Shown piece after piece: positions 55,319 to 64,000 of a stretch of 64,000 nucleotides of DNA. The stretch comes from Diphasiastrum complanatum. Taxonomy: Eukaryota; Streptophyta; Lycopodiopsida; Lycopodiales; Lycopodiaceae. The notes below the pieces were generated by a model. It had not been told where the DNA came from. It was given only the letters and a program-made list of their open reading frames with translations, and searched no databases. How positions within the stretch are numbered: position 1 is the stretch's first letter; every line of letters begins with the position of its first letter. A program made the position numbers and the translations under genes. Location of the stretch: the NCBI GenBank assembly GCA_029204225.1, contig CM055094.1:12563314-12627313 (forward strand). Direction: 5' to 3'.

Positions 55319-57148
55319 TGATGGTCCAATAGTTCGTGGGGTCATTTTTGTATCCCTTGAACAAACATATGCTTCTTCATTATACTCTTGCCGAGCTTGA
55401 TTGAATTGATTAATGATATATGGATTTGCCACTTCTCTTCGTATCCATGCATCCCTCCTAGTTTTGAGCTTTAGTATTTGCCATCTACATATGTCTTATT
55501 CGACATCCTTTTCATTGACCATACCATTATTGAAACTTCATTATTTTTTAGTGGAGGGCATCAACTAGTTCCTTCCACTTCATACAACTTCTTAGGATTC
55601 AACTCATCCATTTCAACAGGGAGCCATCATGAGAGCCCAAATCCAAGAAGTTTGAGCAAACGATTTTAATGGCCCAATTTTGGGATGATGCATGATATAT
55701 TGTCGTAGGGTTGTAGCCTATGTATACGTCATGTGCCTTATTAACATGGAGGGCTCCACTATGGGTCTCTTGTATGGTAATGCACAAGATTGGGGAGGAG
55801 CTTGACCGTTGTGCGACCATTAGTGCAGAGAATTGTGTTGAACTTTCAACTTGGCAACTTGTTGATTTCCATTATCATCACAATCTTGTGCCAAATTGTA
55901 AATAGTTTGTAACTACTAGCTCTCGAGTCTTTTTGGGTCCTTTAATTTTAAAGGATTCAGGAAATAAGGTGCCATTGGCTAGAAAGATGGTAGTGGTTCC
56001 ACAGACCATTGCATGTTTGTTGCACCCTTTGTGGAAGATTGCTCATAGGTTCCTTTGTGTTGAAGTTAGGGCATAGTTTAACACCTATAGAGGCTCTTTT
56101 TCTTGATCTTGAGACATAGGACAAGATCAAGGATGAACTAACGCAATATAGAGTCCTAGTTATTGCATGCTCATTACACGGTAACTTAGGAATTCGTTTG
56201 GAATTTCTACGCTTTAGAATCCAAATTAGGGTAGGGCTAGACCCTGCGTCTACTACTTACCAATAACCCATTGACCAATGCTCGTTGCTAACCGTGGATG
56301 ATGGATCTTCATTTTTTATTGTTTATCAAGTAATCAAGAGGAATTGGACCACTTTCTCTATGATTTAGACTAAGAGGAACAAGCTTTCTACCACTCATTA
56401 GTTGGATAGGTTGGTGCATGCACATTCCAACCTACAGCTTCTAAAGAAGCAATGGGAGATGAAAGAACTAATGCAAGTTGTTTGAACTTTAAAGTTCAAA
56501 TTGTGTTTGGATTTACTAGAGTGTGCATTGTGTACACTGCAAACTGTGCATTCTTAATTCCTTTGACATTACCCTACATAGTACATACTAGTTGTCTCAT
56601 GAGAATCTCATCATGAGCATTCGAATTTCGTGGAACTTTGTAGGACAACTTGGATGAGATCTACGTGACCAAGGTTCTTGACTTGCACCAAGAGACCAGA
56701 TTGAGGAGGATGTGTACGCAATCCTCCATAGTGAGGCCATAGCAGTTGGAGGTTAAAACTGTATCCCAATTTCCCACTCCAGAATTTCTCTAGGTCTAGA
56801 CTTTGCTATTTACTTTATGCATTTCAGGATTGACTCGATTGAGTTACATACTTGACTCCCTGAGACTTGAGTACTTATTGTAACTTGTCATTAGTAATTA
56901 TCATTTGAATTTTATGAACATGTGTCATAGAGGATGGAGCTTGGATTTTGAAAATTAGAAGTGCATTTGAGTCCACATTTATGGAGTTCGAATTAGAAAG
57001 TTGGATTTTGGAGACTAGAGGTTTTGGAACTCACTTTTTGTTTTAACTTTGGTGGTAATGGAATTGCTAATTTGCTAGTTATAAAGATGTTAATTGCTAA
57101 TTTACGAGTTCAGAATTATCACACAACATATATTGATAATTTACAGGT
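55319..57148. other. No gene seen; one perfect palindrome
   Basis: No convincing frame (55478-55905 frames have no motif). A perfect 20-base palindrome tttgaactttaaagttcaaa lies at 56481-56500. Confidence 0.4.
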
Positions 57149-57215
57149 GTTATCATTATTTTTAGGCATTGGTACTGTAGAAGTGGCACTACCAATGCCT
57201 GAAAAATAATAATAA
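57149..57215. repeat. Short inverted repeat (hairpin)
   Basis: gttatcattatttttaggca and ttggta form the left arm; taccaatgcctgaaaaataa and taataac form the right. They pair over about 27 positions with few mismatches, around a short loop. The frame 57024-57209 overlaps it by chance. Confidence 0.8.
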
Positions 57216-57463
57216 CGCTCTTATCAAGTAATCTCTTTGAACTTCATGCTTTCAATACAAATATGTGTATTTGAATTTCTTTATTTCATGTTTAACCTTG
57301 GGAAACCTAATTCCTAAGTACTAAGTTCTACTCTTAACTTTCAGACAAGAGGTCCTTGATTATAGTCTACATTGCACACTTTACAGACTCTAGAGATGCA
57401 TTACACTACAAATAATCACCACTTCTTTTGCCATAATCGAATGCGAGCCCCTTAACAACAAAA

Positions 57464-58057
57464 TGTTAGAAGTCACTATTTGTCCTATTTGTCCTTTAAT
57501 GGAGCTCTGATTGCAAAGGTACTGGATTGCGTGACTTCATGGGGTTAATGTCATAATTAATGAAGTTGGGGCAATGTATATGGTTTTGAGGACCCAAGGA
57601 GCATTTTTTAACTTCTGGTCCATGTACTCAAGTTTGGAGGGGCCCAACTCATAGTGAAGGGTCCATGGGGCAAGTGACCTTCTTCTCCAATTAGCACTTG
57701 GCTGTCCAATGCCAAGGCTTTTCATTTGCTTTTGTAACTCCTATGTAACACATGGCTGTTGGCTGTTGGCTTTTAGATATTCCACATTGGGAACCATTGG
57801 CCTTTGGATTTCTCTATCTCTACTAGTATAAATAGGCGGCCTCTTTCTGCTGAAGTGGGGAGGAAGAGCCTGAAGAGGCTGGAGAGACTAGAGAGAGTGG
57901 CAATGCTTATGTACATACATTCTTTGTATAGAGATTTGTCTCCATTGGTATCCTACTTTGCTTCCACTTTTATGCATAATTTGTGATTGTTCATAGAACT
58001 ATAATCACTTAATCCATTGTGAATGTTTCCGCTTCTAGTTCACATTGAATCCCGACA
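57464..58057 (+). repeat. TRIM-like left LTR with TATA box
   Basis: Contains tataaata at 57827-57834, a likely promoter TATA box. It ends cccgaca next to the primer site. Confidence 0.85.
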
Positions 58058-58069
58058 TGGTATCAGAGC
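58058..58069 (+). promoter_or_regulatory. TRIM-like primer binding site
   Basis: TGGTATCAGAGC directly after the left LTR, the usual initiator Met tRNA site. Confidence 0.9.
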
Positions 58070-58661
58070 GGGTTCATAGGCTGCATGATTAACACTCATA
58101 GCCTCTACATCTTGAAGATTATTATGCATATTGGAAGGTAGGCAGATGGGCGATTTTGTTCCAGCAAATGAAGACTAAATTAGATGCATGTGCAAAATGA
58201 AGGAATTCAGGACTTACATTGATTAAGCCTGATAAAAATGCACTTAAAAGTCTAATTCAATTGTTATGGCATATCTCTCTTGAATCCTGAAGAATGCAAG
58301 ACATGGTCTGGTTCTGGGATGACCACAAAGCCCTAGCAATGTTGCTATATACTTAACTCCAGAAGAGTAAACTGCAACAATCCTGTTTTGATGAGGCCCT
58401 GATCATCTTACTACCTTAGAAGGATGTTGGCCGTGCACCGATAATAAGATCAGGGAGAGGCTGTTCGTTTAGAATCATATGTTGATCTTCCTGTGGAGTA
58501 CCAATCTCTATTGTTGAGCCTTCTTCTACTCTGGAGGTGCAACTCAGATGGAAGTTCTATCATCAGAGTAGATCCATCTACATTGTTCTCTTACCTTCAG
58601 TTTTTGTAGTGGCATTGATAAGCTGACCAGGTGGTTCACTGAAGCTGTTGATGGCTGCTGA

Positions 58662-58688
58662 TGCTGTTGTTGTTGTTGTTGTTGTTGC
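58662..58688. repeat. (TTG)n short run
   Basis: About eight TTG units (CAA on the other strand), giving a poly-Gln frame artefact on the minus strand. Confidence 0.9.
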
Positions 58689-58927
58689 TTGAAGGGAGGA
58701 ACTAAATGAGTAGGGGTTTGAAGCCTCACTTGACTTGACCACCGTGTTTGATGTTTGAAGCTGAAGTTGAACTCATTTATTAAAAATTTGGTGCATTTGT
58801 AAGTTCTATTTGAGTGGATGCTGTTGTAAAGAATATTACTTCTGAAGTGTAAAACCTAGAGGTCTGGAGACAAAACAAGAACCTTTGATGGGGTTAAAGC
58901 AAAATTAAATTTGTCATTAAGGGAGAG

Positions 58928-59590
58928 TGTTAGAAGTCCTATTTCTCCTATTTGTCCTTTAATGGAGATTCCTCTGTTGATGCTCTGACTGCGAAGTTGA
59001 GGTACCAGAAGGTCTGTCAAGGGTCATCATAGTTTATTTTCACCCTGGGTGGAATCTCCTCCAGAAATAGCATTGCGAGTATAGAGCTTTCTCCAGGCCT
59101 GGATTGCGTTATTTCATGGGGTTAATGCCATATTTAATGAAGTTGGGGCAATTTATATGGTTTTGAGGACCCAAGGAGCATTTTTAAACTTTTGGTCCAT
59201 CTACGCAAGTGTGGAGGGGCAACTCATAATGTGTTCATGGGGCAAGTGACCTTCTTCTCCAATTAGCACTTGGCTGTCCAATGCCAAGGCTTTTCATTTG
59301 CTTTTGTAACTCCTATGTAACGCATGGCTCTTGGCTGTTGGCTTTTGGATATTCCACATTGGGAACCATTGGCCTTTGCCCGGGGAAGGAACTGCCTGAC
59401 GGAAACCGATGGCGGATGGTAAAATAGGTTCTTTTATAATTAATTTCAAACCAACCTTTGGTCGAGTGCTTCTTTCCTTAAGCCTGCTGAAGAGGGGAGG
59501 AAGAGCCTGGAGAGAGTGGCAATGCTTATGTACATACATTCTTTGTATAGAGATTTGTCTCCATTGGTATCCTACTTTGCTTCCACTTTT
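58928..59590 (+). repeat. TRIM-like right LTR, promoter segment replaced
   Basis: Matches the left LTR, but has an extra 100 bp or so near its start (about 58965-59090). At 59379-59483 about 105 bp of unrelated sequence (from cccggggaagg) stand where the left LTR has about 40 bp with the TATA box. The last 75 bases of the LTR are missing. Confidence 0.8.
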
Positions 59591-59664
59591 CGATAGAGAC
59601 TTTGATTGAAGGTCCAATGGAAAATGCCATCTTATGAGGATAGGGAAAGATAACGAGGAAGTTA

Positions 59665-60364
59665 GTTCCAATCTTAGTTGCCCGTTCCGTTCCGGAACGC
59701 GTTCGCGTTCCGTTCCGGAACTTGGCCAAAACATTTTTCAAAAAATACGTATTTTATTAACGAAGGAATCCAGATATTAAAGATTATTGGCTGGCTTGTT
59801 TCGGGATCACCTAAGAGCTATAATTCTTCTCCGGTAACCAGACTGCAACGTCACAGTATCTTCTCGATCAGCTTCAACACCATCAACTCTCACATCTCTC
59901 TACGTTCTCAACCTCTTTCTATCTAGATAAATTTTCAGGTTATTTTCTTTATCTCGTCTCTCCTCCAATATGAGATCTTGTCAGCTTGAATGCATTTGTC
60001 TCCACTGCCTATTCTCCTACCTTGCTTTGTACACTTTTTAAGTCCATTGTCCTCTCCTGTCACTCTTGCTTGTCATCGCGTTCAAGTTCTTGAATCACTG
60101 GTTATTGGGCCTATCCCGATTTCCAACAACTTAAAAAAGTAGTGCGTTTCAGGAGCAGCCCTCATGTTTCTAAAGCATTTACCTTCGTCCTCCTTGCTAT
60201 ACGCTCTGATGTTGATAACAAATTAATGCCAAAAACTAAAAAGTCTGAAGCATGGTTTTATATCTAAGAGCTGCGAGAGACCTGTTTTTCACAAATTTAA
60301 AAAAATGTTCCGACCCAGTGCGTTCCGGAACGTACAGTACGTTCCGACCCAAAAGGGTTGGAAC
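59665..60364. repeat. GTTCCGGAAC palindrome clusters flanking 585 bp
   Basis: The left cluster, 59683-59721, is a 16-base unit (cgttccgttccggaac) repeated twice with 7 bases between. The right cluster, 60307-60350, has gttccgaccc twice and cgttccggaacg and acgtacagtacgt between them. Outer bases gttccaatctt (59665) and aagggttggaac (60353-60364) are near-inverted. It could be a small nonautonomous DNA transposon with subterminal repeats; no clear target duplication was found. Confidence 0.45.
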
Positions 60365-61153
60365 AATAGTGCTGTAGAGCAACACAAAACATTCGATGGT
60401 GGTGGTCATGGGAATGTCCTTAACAATTTTGCTTCATGGCTTTTTCATTTTGTTGGGCTTTTTAAGTACTAGAATTTGGGATCATAGTTCTTTCCATTTG
60501 TGTAATTTATTGTCCCTGGCACCATACCAAAGCTTGAATACAACACTTTACATGTACTTGAATGTTTTTGTTGTCACCTTTCTTGAATCACAGAAACACA
60601 CGAACACGCGCATACAAACATGCTCACATAGAGTATGTCAACTTTAAAACAAACTGTAACAAATTTTTTATTTAGCTCTGAAATTATTACTGACCTTATA
60701 AGGGAAAGAAAAATTCATTCTAAGTATTCAAATTCATACATGAAAAGGAGCGGGACAACGAGTTGAAACTTGGTTTGGAGATGCTAGATTGCAAGTGGCA
60801 TGACACAAGCTGGCCCTTTTGTGTATATTTCAGTTTATGAAAGGGAGGATTTTCTCTCTGTTTTTTTTATTAAAACGAGATGGTGGAAGTGAACATGAGA
60901 AAGGGTAGGGCACAACCTGCCTGTGAGTGAGTCTTAGGAGGGGGATAACAAGAGATCCTTTTTCTCATGAAATATTTCAATCTCCCTGCTCAGCCTTGTC
61001 CCTTTGTACACTTCTAGGAATTTTTTGAGCATTAGAATTTTGTTTGCTATATTGTCTCATTGCTATGGCTCATGTTAAATATCTGACTATAGGCTATACG
61101 ACAATTCATTACTTTGATCATATCCCCAAAAGTCTAATTGCTCAGCTATACAG
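60365..61153. other. Intron 1 end, no gene seen
   Basis: Plus frame 60396-60647 has no motif. A T-rich stretch leads to the exon 2 acceptor. Confidence 0.4.
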
Positions 61154-61238
61154 GGCTACACGTGTGAAGTACTCACCTTTGCCATGGGAGGACTATTTTG
61201 ATGAAGCAAAAGATATCTTAATTCCTGGTTCAGAAAAG
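61154..61238 (+). CDS. PPME1: PPME1-like gene, exon 2
   Basis: Between acceptor ctatacag (ends 61153) and donor GTAACA (61239) the frame reads ATRVKYSPLPWEDYFDEAKD and then ILIPGSEK. The block Y-S-P-L-x-W-x-x-Y-F-D, followed by D-I-x-I-P, is typical of the region just before the alpha/beta-hydrolase core of protein phosphatase methylesterase 1 in plants and animals. The exon starts at the third codon base, matching exon 1, and ends at phase 0. The catalytic Ser/Asp/His core would lie in later exons outside the window. The longer open frame 61044-61319 runs into both introns. A second possible acceptor at 61145 does not fit the phase. Confidence 0.7.
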
Positions 61239-61499
61239 GTAACATACACTGTTTACTTATTACTAAAACAGAAAGGATTGGTATTCGAGTATAAGATACT
61301 GTACCTTGCATATTTGTAATCCTTGAGCAGTCTCATTCTAGCCACGCAGAACTTGAAAAAAGCATGTCAATTCAAGGGACCAATTTTAGTTCCTATATAC
61401 ATTTATCTGGGCAATTCCATTCAGATCATGAAATATCATGTATTGCTCTAGTAGGGTGTGAAAGTCCTTACTTAAGATCTAAGATACCTTTTTTGTTCT
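61239..61499. other. Start of intron 2, no gene seen
   Basis: Ordinary AT-rich sequence between the exon 2 donor and a truncated gypsy pol on the other strand. Confidence 0.45.
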
Positions 61500-62977
61500 A
61501 GCAAAGAATTTGAGATATTTGTAGGCTTTGGCCAATAAAATTCCCTCTTAACCAAGTCCAGAGTCCTGTGTATACCGGGATGTCCTGCACAGGGTATGTC
61601 ATGACATTCAAACAAAATCTTCCGTTTGAGCTCATCATCCCCAGGTACACAAACTTTTCCATTCCGAAATAGTAATCCATCTCGAATGGTGAACTGTTCT
61701 ACAATCTTCGTATCTTTCTTAGTTAGTTGAGTCCCCTGTGTTTCTGACTCAACACTGTCCACATTTCTTCCGGTCTGAACAATGTTCCAAATGTGACCAA
61801 AATGGGAATCTGATTCATATTTTCCTCTCAGCGAAAGATATAGATCCGTAGAAATCTGGGTGAATGACAACTCGTTCAGTTCACCGATCCGACTAAGAGC
61901 ATCTGCAACTTGATTAGAGCTGCCTCTTATGTAATGGATTTCATGATCGAATTCTTGCATCAATTCAGCCCATCGAGCTTTTCTCCCCCGAAGATCATGT
62001 TGATTACAAAAATACTTAAGAGGCTGGTGATCCGTATACACTACAAACTTGCTACCATACAAGTAGTGTCTCCAGGTTTTAAGTGCATGGACCCTTTTCC
62101 TGCGTAGTATAACGCAACAGAGGACCAGTGAATTTTTGCTCTCAAACGCTAGTGGCCTATCCATTTGTAATAGAACTGCTCCAATTGCAACATCACTTGC
62201 GTCCATTCTCATGACGTAAGGTAAATCTGGACTTGCAATTTGTAACACGGGAGCTGAAACAATCATTGTTTTAAGTTTCTCAAAACATTGATTCAATTCC
62301 TCGTTCCAAACAACAGGCGGACTAGGTTGATTCCTCTTTTTCTTTTTATTAACAATTCCTTTTGTCAGATTATTAAGCGGTGCTGCTAACTTAGCATAAT
62401 CCTCCATAAATCTCTTGAAGAAAAGTGTAAAACCTAAAAAAGACTTTACTTGCCTCACAGTTCCCGGAATTGGCCACTCAATGATTTTATCCTCGTCAAT
62501 CTTGATCCCATTTACTGTGATCTTATGACCAAGATAAAGCAACTCTTGCTTAAAGAGTTCCCACTTGGACTCTTTAGCGTAGACTAACTTCCGACGGAGT
62601 TTCATCAAGACGATTTTTAAGTGTTCTACGTGTTCCACCAAGGATTTACTGTAAACGAGAATGTCGTCTAAGAATACTACCACAAACTTCCCCAAATATG
62701 GACGAAATAAATCGTTCATCATTTGCTGGAATGTTGCTGGAGCATTCGTTAATCCAAATGGCAACACTAGAAATTCATAATGACCAAATCTAGAACGAAA
62801 TCCTATGTTTTGAACATCTTCTGACTTAATTCTTATTTGATGGTACCTTGTCCTGAGATCTATCTTGGTGATATACCATGCTCCACCCAAGCGATCTACA
62901 AGGTCATCCATCCTGGGTAATGGATATTTATTCTTCATTAAGCCCCTTGTAAGCCACACACATCTTGAAACCTCCAT
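61500..62977 (-). CDS. Gypsy RT, RNase H and integrase start
   Basis: An open frame of about 490 codons. RT: YPLPRMDDLVDRLGGAWYIT, FLVLPFGLTNAPATFQQMMN, and the catalytic box FVVVFLDDILVYS. Connection: FLGFTLFFKRFMEDYAKLAA. RNase H: PYVMRMDASDVAIGAVLLQM, HALKTWRHYLYG, FVVYTDHQPLKYF and HYIRGSSNQVADALSR, with its Asp residues. Integrase start: HDIPCAGHPGIHRTLDLVKR, where the zinc module begins, then unrelated residues. It copies element RNA. The long intact frame suggests a rather recent loss of function compared with other elements here. Confidence 0.93.
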
Positions 62978-63527
62978 CTTTCTTCGCTTTAAGAACAGGA
63001 GCGCCCCAAGGTGATTTACTAGGTTGTATATGTCCCATCCTGAGATAGTTTTCTATTTGATTTGAAATCTTTGTCTCCTCCTTCTGAGAGAACCTATAAG
63101 GTTGTCTAGAGACAGGTTGACTTCCTGGAATTAACTCAATCCTGTGGTCTACTGACCTAGATGGTGGTAAACCATGAGGTAATTCAGATGGAAAAACATC
63201 CCTAAATTCATTTATGATCTGTTCTTTCACTGCTTGTTCATGATCTAAATTTACTGAGTTAAGAATTGCTGAGAATTCACAACCATTTAGATTCATTTCA
63301 GGAACATCCACAACTGGAATAGCATAAATTGAAAAAACTTCATACTCAAAATAATCCAATGTTTCCATTTTATCTACTGTAGAAATCTGATCCAACGGAC
63401 GTACAAAATTACTGCCAAATAATGTAACTACCTTATCACCCTCCTTGAAAGTGAGAACATGCTTCTCAAAATCAAATAACAGAGAAGGCGATTTACTAAA
63501 TAACCATTTGTAACCTAAGATTAACAT
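62928..63527 (-). pseudogene. Gypsy protease end and RT start
   Basis: Starts MLILGYKWLFSKSPSLLFDF (the protease C-terminal W-L block), then HGLPPSRSVDHRIELIPGSQ, PVSRQPYRFSQKEETKISNQ and MGHIQPSKSPWGAPVLKAKK, the RT N-terminus. A frameshift near 62935-62975 joins it to the main RT frame. Several stops lie between it and the protease start at 63588. Confidence 0.88.
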
Positions 63528-63587
63528 GAAAATTAACTAATTCCGTGTGTCCTTGCATCAAACTGGGAACTTCGGGACTTTTACGTT

Positions 63588-63965
63588 TCAAGTCTCCAAC
63601 TCTGCTCCTGAAGCTAGATAAACTTTATATCTATGATTGCTGGCTTCAGTTTCCAAGCTGAGTTTCTGCACAAGACCAAAATTAATAAAATTATGAGTTG
63701 AACCACTGTCCAATAAAATACTCACTTCTTGATCTTTAACTGTGCCAATTAAACAGAAAAGTTCATTAGGCAAGAAAGAAGTAGTACTAAAAGAACATTC
63801 ACACTCACAATCAGTCAGGTTAATTTCCAAAGTCTTACCTTTGCCTCCTGGGATTTCAATCATGTGAGCAGACACTTTCTTCCTTTCTGGACAAAATTTC
63901 ATCATATGTCCAGGCTTCTTACAAACAAAACATAAGGTCTCTCTTTTTGCCTTTTCCCGGGACAT
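63588..63965 (-). pseudogene. Gypsy zinc knuckle and protease start
   Basis: Has an intact knuckle CFVCKKPGHMMKFC and the protease centre VSILLDSGSTHNFINFGLVQ (D-S-G-S-T). The annotated start is only the first in-frame ATG; gag continues upstream beyond the window. Confidence 0.88.
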
Positions 63966-64000
63966 AGATTTCTTGAATCTCTTTCTCTTCGTCTTCCTGG

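Larger units (their letters stand above)
57464..59590 (+). mobile_element. Short noncoding LTR element (TRIM-like)
   Basis: Left LTR 57464-58057 (594 bp, tgttagaagt to cccgaca), Met-tRNA primer site 58058-58069, an 858-bp interior, a purine tract near 58915-58927 (ttaagggagag), and a right LTR from 58928 that stops matching at about 59590. The interior has no pol; a small YYAYWK-like reading near 58120 may be a gag trace. A CAA/TTG run (58662-58688) lies inside. Confidence 0.8.
44717..61153 (+). other. Intron 1 of PPME1-like gene (16.4 kb)
   Basis: Donor GTGAGTCATTC at 44717 and acceptor ctatacag at 61152-61153. The phase (2) agrees on both sides. It contains a noncoding LTR element with a nested copia, a short noncoding LTR element, and a palindromic cluster. 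The insertions have both orientations relative to the gene. Confidence 0.55.
61500..64000 (-). mobile_element. Gypsy element truncated in integrase, leaves window
   Basis: Minus-strand gag end, protease, RT, RNase H and the start of integrase. The integrase stops at its zinc module near 61500, so the element's 3' half is missing; the 5' part lies beyond the window. It lies in intron 2 of the PPME1-like gene, antisense to it. Confidence 0.88.

Noticed and set aside
61044-61319. 91-residue frame as a complete small gene
   Set aside because: Only 61154-61238 matches PPME1; both ends run past good splice sites.

Overview
The window is plant nuclear DNA in which almost all recognisable coding sequence belongs to LTR retrotransposons. 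The signs are initiator-Met-tRNA and Asp-tRNA type primer sites, copia and gypsy gag-pol, AT-rich noncoding stretches, long CT/GA microsatellites, and one apparent host gene whose first intron is about 16.4 kb and full of nested elements. Giant element-filled introns fit a large-genome plant such as a conifer, fern or lycophyte, but the sequence alone does not fix the taxon.

Layout. 1-3.7 kb: a dispersed AT-rich repeat (R1) and the gag, primer site and LTR of a copia element. 3.7-15.6 kb: one nearly complete gypsy element on the minus strand with two LTRs, an Asp-tRNA primer site, gag with four zinc knuckles, protease, RT, RNase H, integrase, and a decayed extra reading frame (ORF-X) after integrase. 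A GGCGAAGGTT-like motif is clustered in its leader and again just upstream of ORF-X. 15.6-21 kb: copia debris on both strands, a 114-bp CT run and a copia primer site with gag. 21.3-23.7 kb: an uncharacterised gene (family A, copy 1) facing a ULP1-like cysteine protease gene. 24.8-29.8 kb: a minus-strand copia element with broken gag-pol. 29.8-39.9 kb: unrecognised exon-like sequence interrupted by the LTR end of a chromodomain gypsy element, a second copy of R1, rearranged repeat blocks, a Gln-rich pseudogene, and a second, inverted copy of gene family A. 39.9-43.7 kb: a copia element that has lost RT and RNase H.

44.5-64 kb: a TATA box and first coding exon (44550-44716) and a second exon (61154-61238) that join in frame and resemble protein phosphatase methylesterase 1 (PP2A demethylase). 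Intron 1 holds a noncoding LTR element (46069 to about 55318), itself carrying a copia insertion with a perfect ATAAA target duplication, plus a short noncoding LTR element (57464 to about 59590) and a GTTCCGGAAC-rich palindromic cluster. Intron 2 holds a gypsy pol truncated inside integrase and running off the window.

The most novel material is gene family A (two diverged inverted copies with one conserved intron) and its ULP1-like neighbour, ORF-X with its duplicated motif arrays, and the Gln-rich pseudogene whose stop codons can all be explained by C-to-T change. Boundaries, alignments and frame calls were made by eye.
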